This document shows, piece by piece, positions 16,233-26,077 of a stretch of 34,124 bases of DNA; position 1 is the stretch's first letter, and every line of letters begins with the position of its first letter. The notes under the pieces are model-generated. The model saw only the letters and a list, made by a program, of their open reading frames with translations, did not search any database and was not told the DNA's origin. The stretch spans positions 19,515 through 53,638 of the forward strand of contig JABGQL010000096.1 of assembly GCA_018648825.1 (NCBI GenBank), in the 5' to 3' direction. The position numbers and the translations under genes were made by a program. The stretch comes from Gammaproteobacteria bacterium. Lineage in GTDB: Bacteria > Pseudomonadota > Gammaproteobacteria > GCF-002020875.

Positions 16233-18968
16233 ATGGAATTAAAACCGTATCAACAGAAGGCATTGGAGGCGTTAGGCCAGTTTCTGGAGCTGTGTCGTGA
16301 GGGGACTTCACCTGATGTTAGCTTTAATCTGGTGACCCAGTCGCTGGAGCTGGGGCAATATCAGAGCCGGTACAAAGTGCTAAAGGGGATGGAGTCAGTC
16401 CCTTACTGCTGTGTGCGGATTCCAACGGGAGGCGGAAAAACCATTCTCGGAGCACATGCAGTCAAGCTTGCTTCAGATAATTACTTGGAGTGTGATTTTC
16501 CTGTGGTGCTCTGGCTGGTTCCCTCCAATACCATTCGCTTGCAGACAGTGGATGCCCTGAAGAATTTGCAGCACCCTTATCGACAGGTGTTGGATGATGC
16601 CTTTGAGGGGCGGGTACGGGTGGTTGATATTGCTGATTTCGAGTTGCTCCGCCCAGCAGATATTGCGCAATCTGCCTGTGTTATTGTGGGTACCATTCAG
16701 ACCTTGCGTGTGACCAATACCGATGGGCGCAAGGTGTATGCACATAATGAGAATTTGGAGCCTCACTTCATACGGATGAGTAGTGCTGAACAGATGGGAA
16801 TGGAAGAGGCTGAGACTGGTCAGGTTAAATTCTCTTTGGCAAACCTACTTCACTACCACCAGCCTCTGTTAATTGTGGATGAGGCTCACAATGCGGTGAC
16901 GGGGTTGAGCGTAGAGATGCAGCAGCGCATTAATCCGGCAGCGATTGTTGAATTTACTGCTACACCAAAGGCGCGTAATAATGTCCTCTTCAGTGTCTCC
17001 GCTACCGAGTTGAAAGAGGCAGAGATGATCAAACTGCCTGTGGTGTTAACGGCGCATAGTAGTTGGCAGGCAGCAGTGTCCGGTGCGTTGGCAGAGCGTA
17101 CTTATCTCGTAGAGAGGGCGAGTAATGAGCCTGAATATATTCGGCCATTGGTGCTGTTTCAGGCGCAAAACAAGGATCAGGAGGTTCATGCAGAGGTGCT
17201 GCGAAAACATCTGATTGAGAATGAGCAGATTGATAAAACACGGGTTGCGGTGGTTACCGGAGATCAACGTGAGTTAGATGGGCTGAATCTATTTGACCCC
17301 AAATGCCCAGTTGAGGTTGTCATTACCGTACAGGCGTTGAAGGAGGGGTGGGACTGCTCCTTTGCGTATGTGTTCTGTTCCTTGGCTAATATTCAGTCAA
17401 AGACCGATGTGGAGCAGTTGTTGGGGCGTGTACTGCGTATGCCCTATGCACGAAAACGACAGCAGCCGGATCTTAATCGTGCCTATGCACACTTGTGTGA
17501 GCCTAATTTTATCAGTGCGGCAGATAACCTGAGAGATCGGTTGATTGATATGGGGTTTGCCAATGAGGAGGCAGAGGATAATATTGAGATCAACTCGCTA
17601 CCGCTGGAAGGTGGAGGAGATACTGCTGAGGATGAGCTGCTATTGGTATCGATTACATTAGAGGAAGAGGGTGTAATTTCTGTTTTGCCGAACTCGTTGA
17701 GTGATGTGGTGACCATTGAACATAAGGGAGAGGGTGCAGCGGTTATTGAGGTAGCAACCCCTCTGGATGAAGGGCAGCAGAAGACATTGGTTGCACTACT
17801 TCCGAAGGCAGAACAGGAGCGTGCGAACCACCAGCTGAATTTACAGCGCTACCAGTTAGAGAAGCGGAAATCACCAGCGATGCGGGGGCTATCTTTTGCT
17901 GTTCCCCAGCTTTGCCTTTCTGTACAGGGAGAGTTGGAGCTGGCAGAACCGGAGCTGTTCAGTTATCTCGGAGGGTGGAGTCTAAATGACTACCCTGCGA
18001 TATTAAATGCCGCTGAATTCAGTGCGGATGAACGTAGTGAGCGTTTTGCGCTGGATGTGGATGATGGTGCGGTCACCAGTAGGTATATTGCGGAAACAAA
18101 ACAGCAGTATCAACTGCGGGGGCTGGATACCGCTTGGGATGAGAAGGTATTGGCCCGTTTTCTGGATAGACAGTGTCGCCAACCCGATATCGGTCAGCCT
18201 CAATTGTTGGAGTTCTTACGTCAGATTATTGAGCAGCAGCGCAGTAGTGGCCTCTCTCTGGAAAGGTTGGTGTTGGGCAAATACCGCCTCGCCAAGGCGG
18301 TTAAGCGGAAAATTGCCAGCTATCGGTTGCAGGCAGAGAGTGAGAACTATCAGCACTACCTATTTGAGCAGGATGATGGAGTTAATGTAGAGGTGGAGTT
18401 TGACTATGGTTTCCAATTTTTGGCAAACCACTATCCAGCCAATAGCTACTATCGCGGCACACACCAGTTTAATAAGCACTATTATGGCACGCAGCGAGTG
18501 GGTGACTTGAAGAGCAAGGGGGAGGAGTTCGAGTGCGCACGAGCTATTGATATGCATGGCGAGGTGGCGTATTGGGTGCGTAATCTGGAGCGCAAGGGAG
18601 AGGCCTCCTTTCGATTGCCGTTGGCACATGGCTGGTTTTATCCTGATTTTGTGGTGCAGCTGCAAGATGGCAGAGTCGCTGTAATTGAGTATAAAGGGAA
18701 GCATCTGGAGGCGTTGGACGATACCAAAGAGAAGGAGCAGATTGGTCAGTTGTGGGGCGCGAAGAGCCAGGGTAGAGGACTTTTTTTGATGGCATTGAAG
18801 CTGGATGAGGTGGGAAGAACGTTGTATCAACAGTTGGATGAGCTGTTTAGTACAGCGCTTAGTACAGAAACTGAAGATGCCTTGGAAGATTATGAGTTAG
18901 GTTTGATTGTGAAGCGGCGTCAGAGCCAGAAAGCGGATGCAATAGAAGTCAATATTGATGACCTATAA
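16233..18968 (+). CDS. res: Type III restriction enzyme subunit (Res) with RelB-like C-terminal tail
   Basis: A 911-residue ATP-dependent restriction subunit. Superfamily 2 helicase motifs are intact: PTGGGKT (64-70), DEAH (216-219), FTATPK (241-246), QALKEGWDCS and QLLGRVLRMP. A PD-(D/E)xK nuclease follows: YPDF (Asp805) and VIEYKGK (Glu819, Lys821). With Mod it cleaves unmodified DNA. The nuclease ends near residue 870. The remaining ~33 residues (ETEDALEDYELG through VNIDDL) resemble the toxin-binding C-terminus of RelB-type antitoxins, and the gene overlaps a relE-like gene by 11 bases. The frame is uninterrupted, so the enzyme appears functional. The tail assignment is a similarity judgement by eye. 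Confidence 0.93.
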   Translation: MELKPYQQKALEALGQFLELCREGTSPDVSFNLVTQSLELGQYQSRYKVLKGMESVPYCCVRIPTGGGKTILGAHAVKLASDNYLECDFPVVLWLVPSNTIRLQTVDALKNLQHPYRQVLDDAFEGRVRVVDIADFELLRPADIAQSACVIVGTIQTLRVTNTDGRKVYAHNENLEPHFIRMSSAEQMGMEEAETGQVKFSLANLLHYHQPLLIVDEAHNAVTGLSVEMQQRINPAAIVEFTATPKARNNVLFSVSATELKEAEMIKLPVVLTAHSSWQAAVSGALAERTYLVERASNEPEYIRPLVLFQAQNKDQEVHAEVLRKHLIENEQIDKTRVAVVTGDQRELDGLNLFDPKCPVEVVITVQALKEGWDCSFAYVFCSLANIQSKTDVEQLLGRVLRMPYARKRQQPDLNRAYAHLCEPNFISAADNLRDRLIDMGFANEEAEDNIEINSLPLEGGGDTAEDELLLVSITLEEEGVISVLPNSLSDVVTIEHKGEGAAVIEVATPLDEGQQKTLVALLPKAEQERANHQLNLQRYQLEKRKSPAMRGLSFAVPQLCLSVQGELELAEPELFSYLGGWSLNDYPAILNAAEFSADERSERFALDVDDGAVTSRYIAETKQQYQLRGLDTAWDEKVLARFLDRQCRQPDIGQPQLLEFLRQIIEQQRSSGLSLERLVLGKYRLAKAVKRKIASYRLQAESENYQHYLFEQDDGVNVEVEFDYGFQFLANHYPANSYYRGTHQFNKHYYGTQRVGDLKSKGEEFECARAIDMHGEVAYWVRNLERKGEASFRLPLAHGWFYPDFVVQLQDGRVAVIEYKGKHLEALDDTKEKEQIGQLWGAKSQGRGLFLMALKLDEVGRTLYQQLDELFSTALSTETEDALEDYELGLIVKRRQSQKADAIEVNIDDL

Positions 18969-19242
18969 ACTGAAGTTTCTACCAGCAGCTCTCAAGGAGT
19001 GGAAGAAGCTGGATGCATCTATTCGTAATCAGTTTCAGAAGAAGCTGAAAGAGCGGTTAAAATCTCCCAAGGTGTTGTCAGCACAGTTGAGTGGTTTTGA
19101 AAGTGCTTATAAAATTAAGTTACGTTCATCGGGTTATCGCTTGGCTTATGAGGTGATTGATAATGACGTTGTAGTGATGGTGCTAGCTGTGGGTAAACGT
19201 GATCGCCTTGAGGTATACGAAAATGCTAAGTCACGGAAGTAA
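18958..19242 (+). CDS. RelE/ParE-family toxin without separate antitoxin gene
   Basis: A 94-residue RelE-like toxin, full-length for the family. Diagnostic segments are KLKFLPAALKEWKKLD, YKIKLRSSGYRLAYEV and VVVMVLAVGKRDRLEVYE, closely matching E. coli RelE (same spacing of the Lys/Arg residues and the C-terminal Tyr). RelE cleaves mRNA in the ribosomal A site. I start at the ATG at 18958; a TTG three bases earlier is less likely. It overlaps the end of res by 11 bases, the same kind of overlap normally seen between relB and relE. No relB gene is present; Res supplies an antitoxin-like tail. Confidence 0.92.
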   Translation: MTYKLKFLPAALKEWKKLDASIRNQFQKKLKERLKSPKVLSAQLSGFESAYKIKLRSSGYRLAYEVIDNDVVVMVLAVGKRDRLEVYENAKSRK

Positions 19243-19323
19243 ACCAAGGGCTGAAAAATCCCCTCTCATCCTGTAAAGTTCCCCCTTTGAAACGAAACCA
19301 TTCCCAGATAAAAAGGAAGTGTT

Positions 19324-20019
19324 ATGAAAGATAATCTGATTGCCCCCTCCATCCTCTCTGCCGATTTTGCCAAGTTGGGCGCGGAGGTCGACAACGTACT
19401 GGCGGCGGGTGCCGATATCGTCCACTTCGACGTGATGGATAACCACTATGTACCGAACCTGACCATTGGTCCGTTGGTGTGTGATGCGCTACGCAGCCAC
19501 GGCGTTACCGCTGATATTGATGTACACATGATGGTGAAGCCTGTAGATCGCTTCATTCCTGATTTTGCCAAGGCGGGTGCCTCCTACATCACCTTCCACC
19601 CAGAGGCTTCAGAGCATATCGATCGCTCACTGGCGCTGATCAAAGAGCATGACTGTAAATCAGGTCTGGTATTCAACCCTGCGACACCACTCTCTTATCT
19701 TGATTACGTAATGGACAAGATTGATATGGTACTGCTGATGTCGGTTAACCCCGGTTTTGGTGGACAGAGCTTTATCCCTGCAACCATGGATAAGCTGCGT
19801 CAGGCACGTAAGATGATTGATGAGAGCGGCTACGACATCCGTCTGCAGATCGACGGTGGGGTTAAGGTTAATAATATTCGCGAAATTCGCGAGGCGGGTG
19901 CTGATACTTTTGTTGCAGGTTCTGCAATCTTTGGTGCGGCTCAAGAGTCTGATGCCCACGACTATGACTCGGTGATCGGCGAGATGCGTGCAGAGCTGGC
20001 TAAAGCCAACAACGCTTAG
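19324..20019 (+). CDS. rpe: Ribulose-phosphate 3-epimerase
   Basis: TIM-barrel enzyme interconverting ribulose-5-phosphate and xylulose-5-phosphate in the pentose phosphate and Calvin cycles. At 231 residues it shows the metal ligands in [19 protein letters not shown] and QIDGGV, plus the [11 protein letters not shown] phosphate loop. AAGGAAG lies seven bases before the ATG. gph follows after five bases and trpE after that, so the three probably form one unit. It is the first housekeeping gene after the defence island. Confidence 0.98.
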   Translation: MKDNLIAPSILSADFAKLGAEVDNVLAAGADIVHFDVMDNHYVPNLTIGPLVCDALRSHGVTADIDVHMMVKPVDRFIPDFAKAGASYITFHPEASEHIDRSLALIKEHDCKSGLVFNPATPLSYLDYVMDKIDMVLLMSVNPGFGGQSFIPATMDKLRQARKMIDESGYDIRLQIDGGVKVNNIREIREAGADTFVAGSAIFGAAQESDAHDYDSVIGEMRAELAKANNA

Positions 20020-20024
20020 CTGTT

Positions 20025-20699
20025 ATGAGTTTAAAACTTCCAAAAATGGTGCTGATCGATGTTGATGGCACTCTGGTCGATAGCGTCCCAGACCTGGCTT
20101 GGTGTGTGGATGAGATGATGAAGCAGCTTGACCTGCCAACGCGTGGGGAGGCGCGGGTGCGTCAATGGGTGGGTAATGGTGTAGAGCGTCTGGTTCGGCG
20201 CGGGCTGACCGACTCGCTGGATGGCGAGCCGGAGGATGCACTGTTCGACAAGGCGTTCCCCATCTTCTCTGCACTCTATGCTGAGAACACCAGCAAGCGC
20301 AGCGTGCTCTACCCCGGTGTGGAGGAGGGGTTGGCATGGCTCAGAAGTCAGCCACTGCGCATCGGTTGTGTCACCAATAAGGCCGAGTGTTACACCCTGC
20401 CGATTCTCAATGATCTGGGAATTATGGACAACTTCGAGATTGTGGTCAGTGGTGATACCCTGCCAGTGAAGAAGCCTGACCCGGGTCCGTTGTTGCATGT
20501 CTCCAAGCACTTTGGGCTAGAGCCCAGCGAAGCAACCATGATTGGTGATTCGATGAGTGATGTGAAGGCAGCACGCGCTGCGGGCTTCTCCATCGTCTGT
20601 ATGAGCTATGGCTACAACCATGGTGAGGATATTCGAGACTCTAACCCAGATGCTGTGATCGACTCCATGGCTGAATTCCCTCAGGTCTTCAATGCATGA
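20025..20699 (+). CDS. gph: Phosphoglycolate phosphatase
   Basis: HAD-superfamily phosphatase that hydrolyses 2-phosphoglycolate, the toxic product of RuBisCO oxygenation. At 224 residues, it has the catalytic IDVDGTLVDS (Asp12, Asp14), a cap domain, the motif II/III region (KPDPGPLLH) and the motif IV GDSMSDVKAAR. The gene starts five bases after rpe, the standard gammaproteobacterial and autotroph pairing. The role fits a Calvin-cycle host, though DNA-repair sources of phosphoglycolate make it useful in any aerobe. Confidence 0.95.
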   Translation: MSLKLPKMVLIDVDGTLVDSVPDLAWCVDEMMKQLDLPTRGEARVRQWVGNGVERLVRRGLTDSLDGEPEDALFDKAFPIFSALYAENTSKRSVLYPGVEEGLAWLRSQPLRIGCVTNKAECYTLPILNDLGIMDNFEIVVSGDTLPVKKPDPGPLLHVSKHFGLEPSEATMIGDSMSDVKAARAAGFSIVCMSYGYNHGEDIRDSNPDAVIDSMAEFPQVFNA

Positions 20700-20722
20700 A
20701 TGCTCTTACCTGAATATAAACC

Positions 20723-22198
20723 ATGGAACAGTCTCGCTTTGATCAACTGGCCGCTCAAGGTCACAACCGAATCCCGTTAACCCGTGAGATTCTAGCGGAT
20801 ATGGATACCCCACTCTCAGCCTATCGCAAGGTGGCAGAGGGGGCGTGGAGCTATCTGTTTGAGTCTGTGCAGGGGGGGGAGAAGTGGGGGCGTTACTCCA
20901 TTATCGGTCTACCTGCGAAGACTATTCTGCGGGTGCGTGGCCAACAGATCACCATAGAGACCGATGGGGTTGAGGTGGAGTCGATTCACTCGGATGACCC
21001 GCTAAGCTGGATAGAGGCATATCGTCAGCAGTTTGATGTGGCGCAGTGCGAAGGCTTCCCGCGCTTTACGGGGGGATTGGTGGGCTGCTTCGGTTACGAC
21101 ACGGTGCGCTTGATTGAAGAGAAGCTGACAGAAATTCCCGAAGCGGACCCGCTCAACAATCCCGATATCATATTGATGGTCTCGGAAGAGGTGCTGGTGT
21201 TTGACAACCTCAGTGGTAAGCTCCATATTGTGATCCATATGAACCCTGCGGATGAGGGTGCACTGGCACAGGGACAGCAGCGTCTGGATGAGATCACTGC
21301 GCAGCTCAACCGACCCGTGACACCGTTAGCGAGTACCCCGAACCGCGCCATCAGTGAGTCTGATTTTGTCTCTGGTTTTACCCAGGACAAATTTGAGTCA
21401 GCGGTAGAGCGGATTAAAGAGTACATTGTTGAAGGTGATGTGATGCAGGTGGTGATCTCACAGCGCCTCTCTATCCCCTTCCAGGCACCACCGCTGAACC
21501 TCTATCGTGCACTGCGTACCCTCAATCCGTCGCCCTATATGTTCTATCTCAATTTAGAGGATTTCCATGTGGTTGGCTCCTCTCCAGAGATTCTGACCCG
21601 CGTGGAGGATGGTGAGGTAACGGTACGCCCCATTGCGGGGACCCGCCGCCGTGGTCATACCGAAGCGGAGGATCTGGCTCTAGAAGAGGAGCTGCTGGCG
21701 GACCCTAAAGAGCTGGCAGAACACCTGATGCTGATCGATCTGGGGCGCAATGATGTGGGTCGTGTTGCGGTAACCGGTAGCGTCGAGCTGACCGAGAAGA
21801 TGAAGATTGAGCGCTACTCCCATGTGATGCACATCGTCTCCAACGTCACTGGAAAGCTGAAGTCAGAGATGAGTGCGATGGATGCACTGCGCGCTACCTT
21901 CCCCGCAGGTACGGTGAGTGGTGCGCCAAAGATTCGGGCGATGGAGATCATCGATGAGTTGGAGCCGGTCAAGCGTGGCATCTACGCCGGAGCGGTGGGC
22001 TATATCGGCTGGAATGGCAATATGGACACCGCCATCGCTATTCGTACTGCTGTGATTAAAAACGGTGAACTGCATATTCAGGCGGGGGCTGGGGTGGTGC
22101 ATGACTCCATTCCCAAGCTGGAGTGGAAAGAGACTATGAACAAGGGGCGTGCTGTATTTCGTGCGGTAGAGATGGCTGAGGCTGGCCTTGACCACTGA
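20723..22198 (+). CDS. trpE: Anthranilate synthase component I
   Basis: Converts chorismate and ammonia (from TrpG glutaminase) to anthranilate, the first committed step of tryptophan synthesis. The 491 residues include the N-terminal regulatory strand with [16 protein letters not shown] (feedback-binding region) and the chorismate-binding core: [22 protein letters not shown] and [17 protein letters not shown]. No clear Shine-Dalgarno precedes the ATG. It lies 24 bases downstream of gph and is probably cotranscribed with rpe-gph. Its partner trpG lies about 9.8 kb downstream. No Trp-rich leader peptide is visible before it. Confidence 0.97.
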   Translation: MEQSRFDQLAAQGHNRIPLTREILADMDTPLSAYRKVAEGAWSYLFESVQGGEKWGRYSIIGLPAKTILRVRGQQITIETDGVEVESIHSDDPLSWIEAYRQQFDVAQCEGFPRFTGGLVGCFGYDTVRLIEEKLTEIPEADPLNNPDIILMVSEEVLVFDNLSGKLHIVIHMNPADEGALAQGQQRLDEITAQLNRPVTPLASTPNRAISESDFVSGFTQDKFESAVERIKEYIVEGDVMQVVISQRLSIPFQAPPLNLYRALRTLNPSPYMFYLNLEDFHVVGSSPEILTRVEDGEVTVRPIAGTRRRGHTEAEDLALEEELLADPKELAEHLMLIDLGRNDVGRVAVTGSVELTEKMKIERYSHVMHIVSNVTGKLKSEMSAMDALRATFPAGTVSGAPKIRAMEIIDELEPVKRGIYAGAVGYIGWNGNMDTAIAIRTAVIKNGELHIQAGAGVVHDSIPKLEWKETMNKGRAVFRAVEMAEAGLDH

Positions 22199-22535
22199 CT
22201 CCAGCTTTATCCAGTTTCGAGATGGTATGGGCGGTCGCTTGATCGAGCGTGCTTGGAACCTGCAGATCTACTCGCTCAACAGTTGGCGTGAGTTTCGTTC
22301 ACAGATCATCAATGAGAATCTGGATAGTGATGGCGCTTTTTTTCAGCAAGCGCGTGAGGCTGAAGGGTGGTTAAGTTGTGGTGAACGCGCGGTGATGTTG
22401 GCGACACTTTATGCGGTTGGGTTTGATGGTTTTGCAGAAGAGCTGAACGGTGGCTGTTCGATTCAGATGGAAGAGGACATCAGCCATAACCACCGTGAGG
22501 CATTTCGACTGGCGATGTCCGTCGCTACGGTTTGA
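22188..22535 (+). CDS. Small protein of unknown function after trpE
   Basis: A 115-residue soluble protein that I do not recognise. The TTG at 22188 overlaps trpE by 11 bases and is preceded by GAGG six bases upstream, suggesting coupled translation. An ATG at 22227 is a fallback start with a poorer site. The sequence is rich in charged and aromatic residues with no membrane segment or signal peptide; two Cys residues (in LSCGER and GGCSIQ) and an acidic patch (MEEDIS) stand out. Codon use looks like that of trpE. The next gene converges after 44 bases. Confidence 0.65.
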   Translation: MTTDSSFIQFRDGMGGRLIERAWNLQIYSLNSWREFRSQIINENLDSDGAFFQQAREAEGWLSCGERAVMLATLYAVGFDGFAEELNGGCSIQMEEDISHNHREAFRLAMSVATV

Positions 22536-22579
22536 GCCAGAGAAGGTGCTTTTCGAAGGTGATCTCTGAGGATGCTCTC

Positions 22580-25500
22580 TTAAGTGTTTTTGGTAGCCTC
22601 TATAGAAGCAGCCCACTGCTTCATCACTCCATAATTACGCTTCCCACTACCGAGTAATGGAATCTCCTCTATCGGCTCCAGCCGTGCGGGGACCATCAAT
22701 GGCGAGAGGTTAGAGCTACGAATCTGTTGTGCCAGTGCGGTTTTCTCAATCTCGCTACAGTAGAACAGGGTGATCTGTTCCCCCTTACGCAGGTCGGGGC
22801 TGGCTACAGCCGCGACCTCTATCTCACTCTCCAGCAGAGCGCGGATCTGCTCCTCTACCGCAGTCAGACTCACCATCTCCCCCCCCACCTTGGCAAAGCG
22901 GGCGTAACGGTCAACAATGGTGAGAAAGCCCTCGGCATCGACGTGCCCTTTATCACCACTGCTGTACCAGCTGACCCCATCTTGTTTAATCAATGGCTGT
23001 GAGCAGGGCTGTTGTGGGCAGAGGTAGCCGCTCATTTGCTGCACCCCAGCCATAAGAATTAACCCATCCTCCCCCTCTGGTAGTGGTTGCAGACTCTCTC
23101 TATCCACAATGCGCAGTAGGGTGCCGGGGAGTGGACGACCAACGCTGCCGATACGGTTTCCCTGTTGGCTCATTGGGCTCATACCACAATCGGCAAGTGG
23201 TTCGTCGGGGATGTTGACGCTGACTGCGGGACTCATTTCGGTAGCCCCATACCCCTCGTAGATGATCTTTCCAAACTTTGACTCAAAGGCTTCGCGTACC
23301 GCTAACTTGAGCGGTTCTGCACCAGAGACCACGATGCGCATCGAATCCAGTTGATGAGGTTGAACCTTGTGGTTGCGGCTCATCCACTGCAGAAAAGTGG
23401 GGGTTCCAACGTAGAGTGTTGCCTGGTGCTTTTCAATCGCATTGACCACGCTCATGGTGTCGGTGGGGTCGGGGGCGGTGACCAGGGGGATGCCCTCCAG
23501 CAGAGGCATTAGGGTGGTGGCGGTCAGGCCGAAGGAGTGAAACAGTGGTAGGCTGCCGAGCATGATGTCGTGTGCCTTGGGGTGCAGTCGTGGCTGCAAC
23601 ATCTGCATAATCTGTTGGATGTTTCCCATCAGATTGCGATGTGAGAGGGGGATCCCTTTGGGGTTCCCTTCACTGCCGCTGGAGAAGAGAATAGCCGCCT
23701 CCTGCTCCAGCGTAGAGGGGTGTGTGGTCAAGCGGGAGAGCAGTGGGGTAGGGAGCAGGGCCACCATCAATGCGGTGTAGATACGCTCCAGAGTAGAGAT
23801 CTCCTCTTTGATCGACTCTAGGTTCACCACCTTCACGGCTGCCAGAGCGGGCTCCATCGACTTGCCCTTCTCTTTGAGCTTTTGTAAAAAGCGGGCTGAG
23901 GTGTAGACGGTATCGATCTCAGAGAGTGCAATGGCATCAGCAATCGCCTCTGTAGAGGCGCTGTAGTTGAGGTTGACCACACAGCGCCCACGCATCAAGA
24001 TCGCAAGATTGGTGATGACACCCGCCGCCGTGGTCGGGAGTAGCAGACCAATACGGGCATTGTCGCTCTGCCTTTCAATGCGACGTGCAATCAGGGTGGT
24101 GGCGATCAGTAGCTTGATCCCGCTGAAACGGTCTCCCGTCACCAGATCAGTCAGTGCGTTGCGCAGCCCCATCTGCTTAGCCTGTGTGACCCACGCCTGC
24201 TGTAGACAAGGGTAGTGAACGCTCTCCTGCTGCCATGCGCGTAGTGAGAGCTGCTCCACCCGCTGTTGTGCCTCTCTCGCCGTGAGGGTCTCTGGCTGTG
24301 GTGCGTCAAAGGCAATATGTACCAATCGTTTAGGGAGGCGATAGAGAGAGAGGGGGCGCCTGCTGGGTACCGCACGTGAGAAGCGGCTGCCCCAGAGGCC
24401 ATGGATATAGAAGGGGATGATGGGGGCTCCAGTACCGGAAACCGCCTTCTCAAAACCGCGGCGGAAGGGGCGCAGTTGCCCATTATGGCTGATGGCCCCT
24501 TCAGGAAAGAGGCAGACCAGCTCCCCTGCATTGAGCTGTTGTCGCACCCGCTGTAGTGCACTGCGGCTGTGTCGATTAGAGATCGGAATGACCCCCACCA
24601 GATCAAGAAAGGGGCGCAGCCAGCGCTGCTGGTAGAGTGCCTGCTCCATTACAAAACGGATCGGGCGTGGTGAGACAATTTGCAGCATTGCCCAGTCGAT
24701 CCAGCTGATGTGGTTACCCAGCAGTAGAGCGCCGCCCTCGGTGGGTACCTGCTCCAGTCCATCCACATGGATCTGATAACGGCGGCGAAACAGTAGACGA
24801 ACCAACAGCCGAATCAGCGACTGTGGCATCTTCCACAACGCAACCACGGTTGAGACTCCTGCGATCAGCGCAATGGTATAGAACAGCAGTGTTGGGTCGA
24901 TGGGTGTTGTACGCTCTAGCAGGGCGACTCCCATGGTGGCAGCGAGGAAGCTGAGCATGGTGACGTTCTGCATCCAGTTATTTCCCGCAAGTACACGCCC
25001 CAGCTGTTGTGGTGGTGCGTGGTACTGAATCAGTGCGTTGAGAGGGGCCAACAGTAGACCACCGAAGAGGCCTGACAGCAGGAATAGCAGAGAGAGGGTG
25101 GTTACAGAGTGAGCAGAGGGGATCAACAGCAGTGCTATGGTGAGACCAATAGCACCGAGTGGAATTAATCCCGTCTCGATCCACCCTCGGGAGATACGTG
25201 CAACCAGTAGTGAGCCCAGCAGAATGCCGGCCCCTGCAGCTGCCAGTATCCCCTGAATCACCACGGTGTTGGTCACCCCCAGCTCAGCCTTGGCGAAGGC
25301 GGGAAAGGCGGCGATCGAGACTTGAGAGATGCCCCAGAAGAGAGAGAGCCCAAGGATTGAGTAGGGGATTGTTGGGTGGCTACGCAACAGCTCCCAAGTG
25401 GAGCGTCGGGGCTCGCTGGGAGTGGGAAGTGGTGCCTGAGCGGGCTCCCCCTGTTCCGGTGTGTCGGGCAGATAACCGGCCAACCACCACTCGGCTACAG

Positions 25501-26077
25501 CAAGCAGGGTCAGCAGCCAGCCCAACGGCGCAACCAGCTGAATGACCGCCTCGGGAGTTTCGGGTGTGCCACCTGCGTAGAGCCACTCAAATAGCAGTGA
25601 GAAGAGAAACATACCCGATAGAATGGCGATGATGGTGACAGCCTGTACCCAGCCGTTGGCGCGGGTCAGTTGAGAGAGGTTCACCTGCTCGCGTAGATAC
25701 CCGTACTTGGCGGGGGAGAAGAAGGCACTCTGAATGGCCAACAGCAGTGTGAGTGCAAAGGCGATCTCAAACCACCCTTGGTAGTAGCTTAGGGTGACCA
25801 ATAGTGCGACAGCAACGGCAACCGCTGCGGAGTGGCGCATGACCATGCGTTTGGCGAAGCGGTCTGAGATTTTTCCTGCTGGGACCACCAGCAGAATAAA
25901 GGGGATTAAGATCAGCGCATTGACCAGAGCGGTCAGTAGGATCTGTGTCTCGCCGCTCTCCATTTTGAATACGCTATTCTGAATGGTGATTTTGTGGCCG
26001 AGATCGACAAAGGCGTTGAGAAACAGCACCAGTAGATAGATGCTTAGCCCGCGTAATTTTCCTTCGTGCTGTTCCAT
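22580..26077 (-). CDS. aas: LplT-Aas fusion: lysophospholipid transporter / acyltransferase / acyl-ACP synthetase
   Basis: A single 1165-residue protein with three domains. Residues 1 to ~420 are an MFS transporter resembling LplT, which flips lysophospholipids inward. Around residue 450 is a PlsC acyltransferase (GNHISWIDW, the NHx4D motif, and FPEGAIS). From ~700 onward is an AMP-forming acyl-ACP synthetase (LFSSGSEGNPKG near 796, YGATE near 941, YSSGDKGHVDAEGFL). In E. coli these are LplT and Aas, which recycle lysophosphatidylethanolamine. Fusion puts uptake and reacylation in one inner-membrane protein. The upstream Shine-Dalgarno is weak (CGGAT). The gene is convergent with trpE and divergent from the TauE gene. 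Confidence 0.93.
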   Translation of the reverse strand: MEQHEGKLRGLSIYLLVLFLNAFVDLGHKITIQNSVFKMESGETQILLTALVNALILIPFILLVVPAGKISDRFAKRMVMRHSAAVAVAVALLVTLSYYQGWFEIAFALTLLLAIQSAFFSPAKYGYLREQVNLSQLTRANGWVQAVTIIAILSGMFLFSLLFEWLYAGGTPETPEAVIQLVAPLGWLLTLLAVAEWWLAGYLPDTPEQGEPAQAPLPTPSEPRRSTWELLRSHPTIPYSILGLSLFWGISQVSIAAFPAFAKAELGVTNTVVIQGILAAAGAGILLGSLLVARISRGWIETGLIPLGAIGLTIALLLIPSAHSVTTLSLLFLLSGLFGGLLLAPLNALIQYHAPPQQLGRVLAGNNWMQNVTMLSFLAATMGVALLERTTPIDPTLLFYTIALIAGVSTVVALWKMPQSLIRLLVRLLFRRRYQIHVDGLEQVPTEGGALLLGNHISWIDWAMLQIVSPRPIRFVMEQALYQQRWLRPFLDLVGVIPISNRHSRSALQRVRQQLNAGELVCLFPEGAISHNGQLRPFRRGFEKAVSGTGAPIIPFYIHGLWGSRFSRAVPSRRPLSLYRLPKRLVHIAFDAPQPETLTAREAQQRVEQLSLRAWQQESVHYPCLQQAWVTQAKQMGLRNALTDLVTGDRFSGIKLLIATTLIARRIERQSDNARIGLLLPTTAAGVITNLAILMRGRCVVNLNYSASTEAIADAIALSEIDTVYTSARFLQKLKEKGKSMEPALAAVKVVNLESIKEEISTLERIYTALMVALLPTPLLSRLTTHPSTLEQEAAILFSSGSEGNPKGIPLSHRNLMGNIQQIMQMLQPRLHPKAHDIMLGSLPLFHSFGLTATTLMPLLEGIPLVTAPDPTDTMSVVNAIEKHQATLYVGTPTFLQWMSRNHKVQPHQLDSMRIVVSGAEPLKLAVREAFESKFGKIIYEGYGATEMSPAVSVNIPDEPLADCGMSPMSQQGNRIGSVGRPLPGTLLRIVDRESLQPLPEGEDGLILMAGVQQMSGYLCPQQPCSQPLIKQDGVSWYSSGDKGHVDAEGFLTIVDRYARFAKVGGEMVSLTAVEEQIRALLESEIEVAAVASPDLRKGEQITLFYCSEIEKTALAQQIRSSNLSPLMVPARLEPIEEIPLLGSGKRNYGVMKQWAASIEATKNT

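Noticed and set aside
16233-18968. res as a decayed pseudogene
   Set aside because: All helicase motifs and the nuclease Asp/Glu/Lys are present in one uninterrupted frame.
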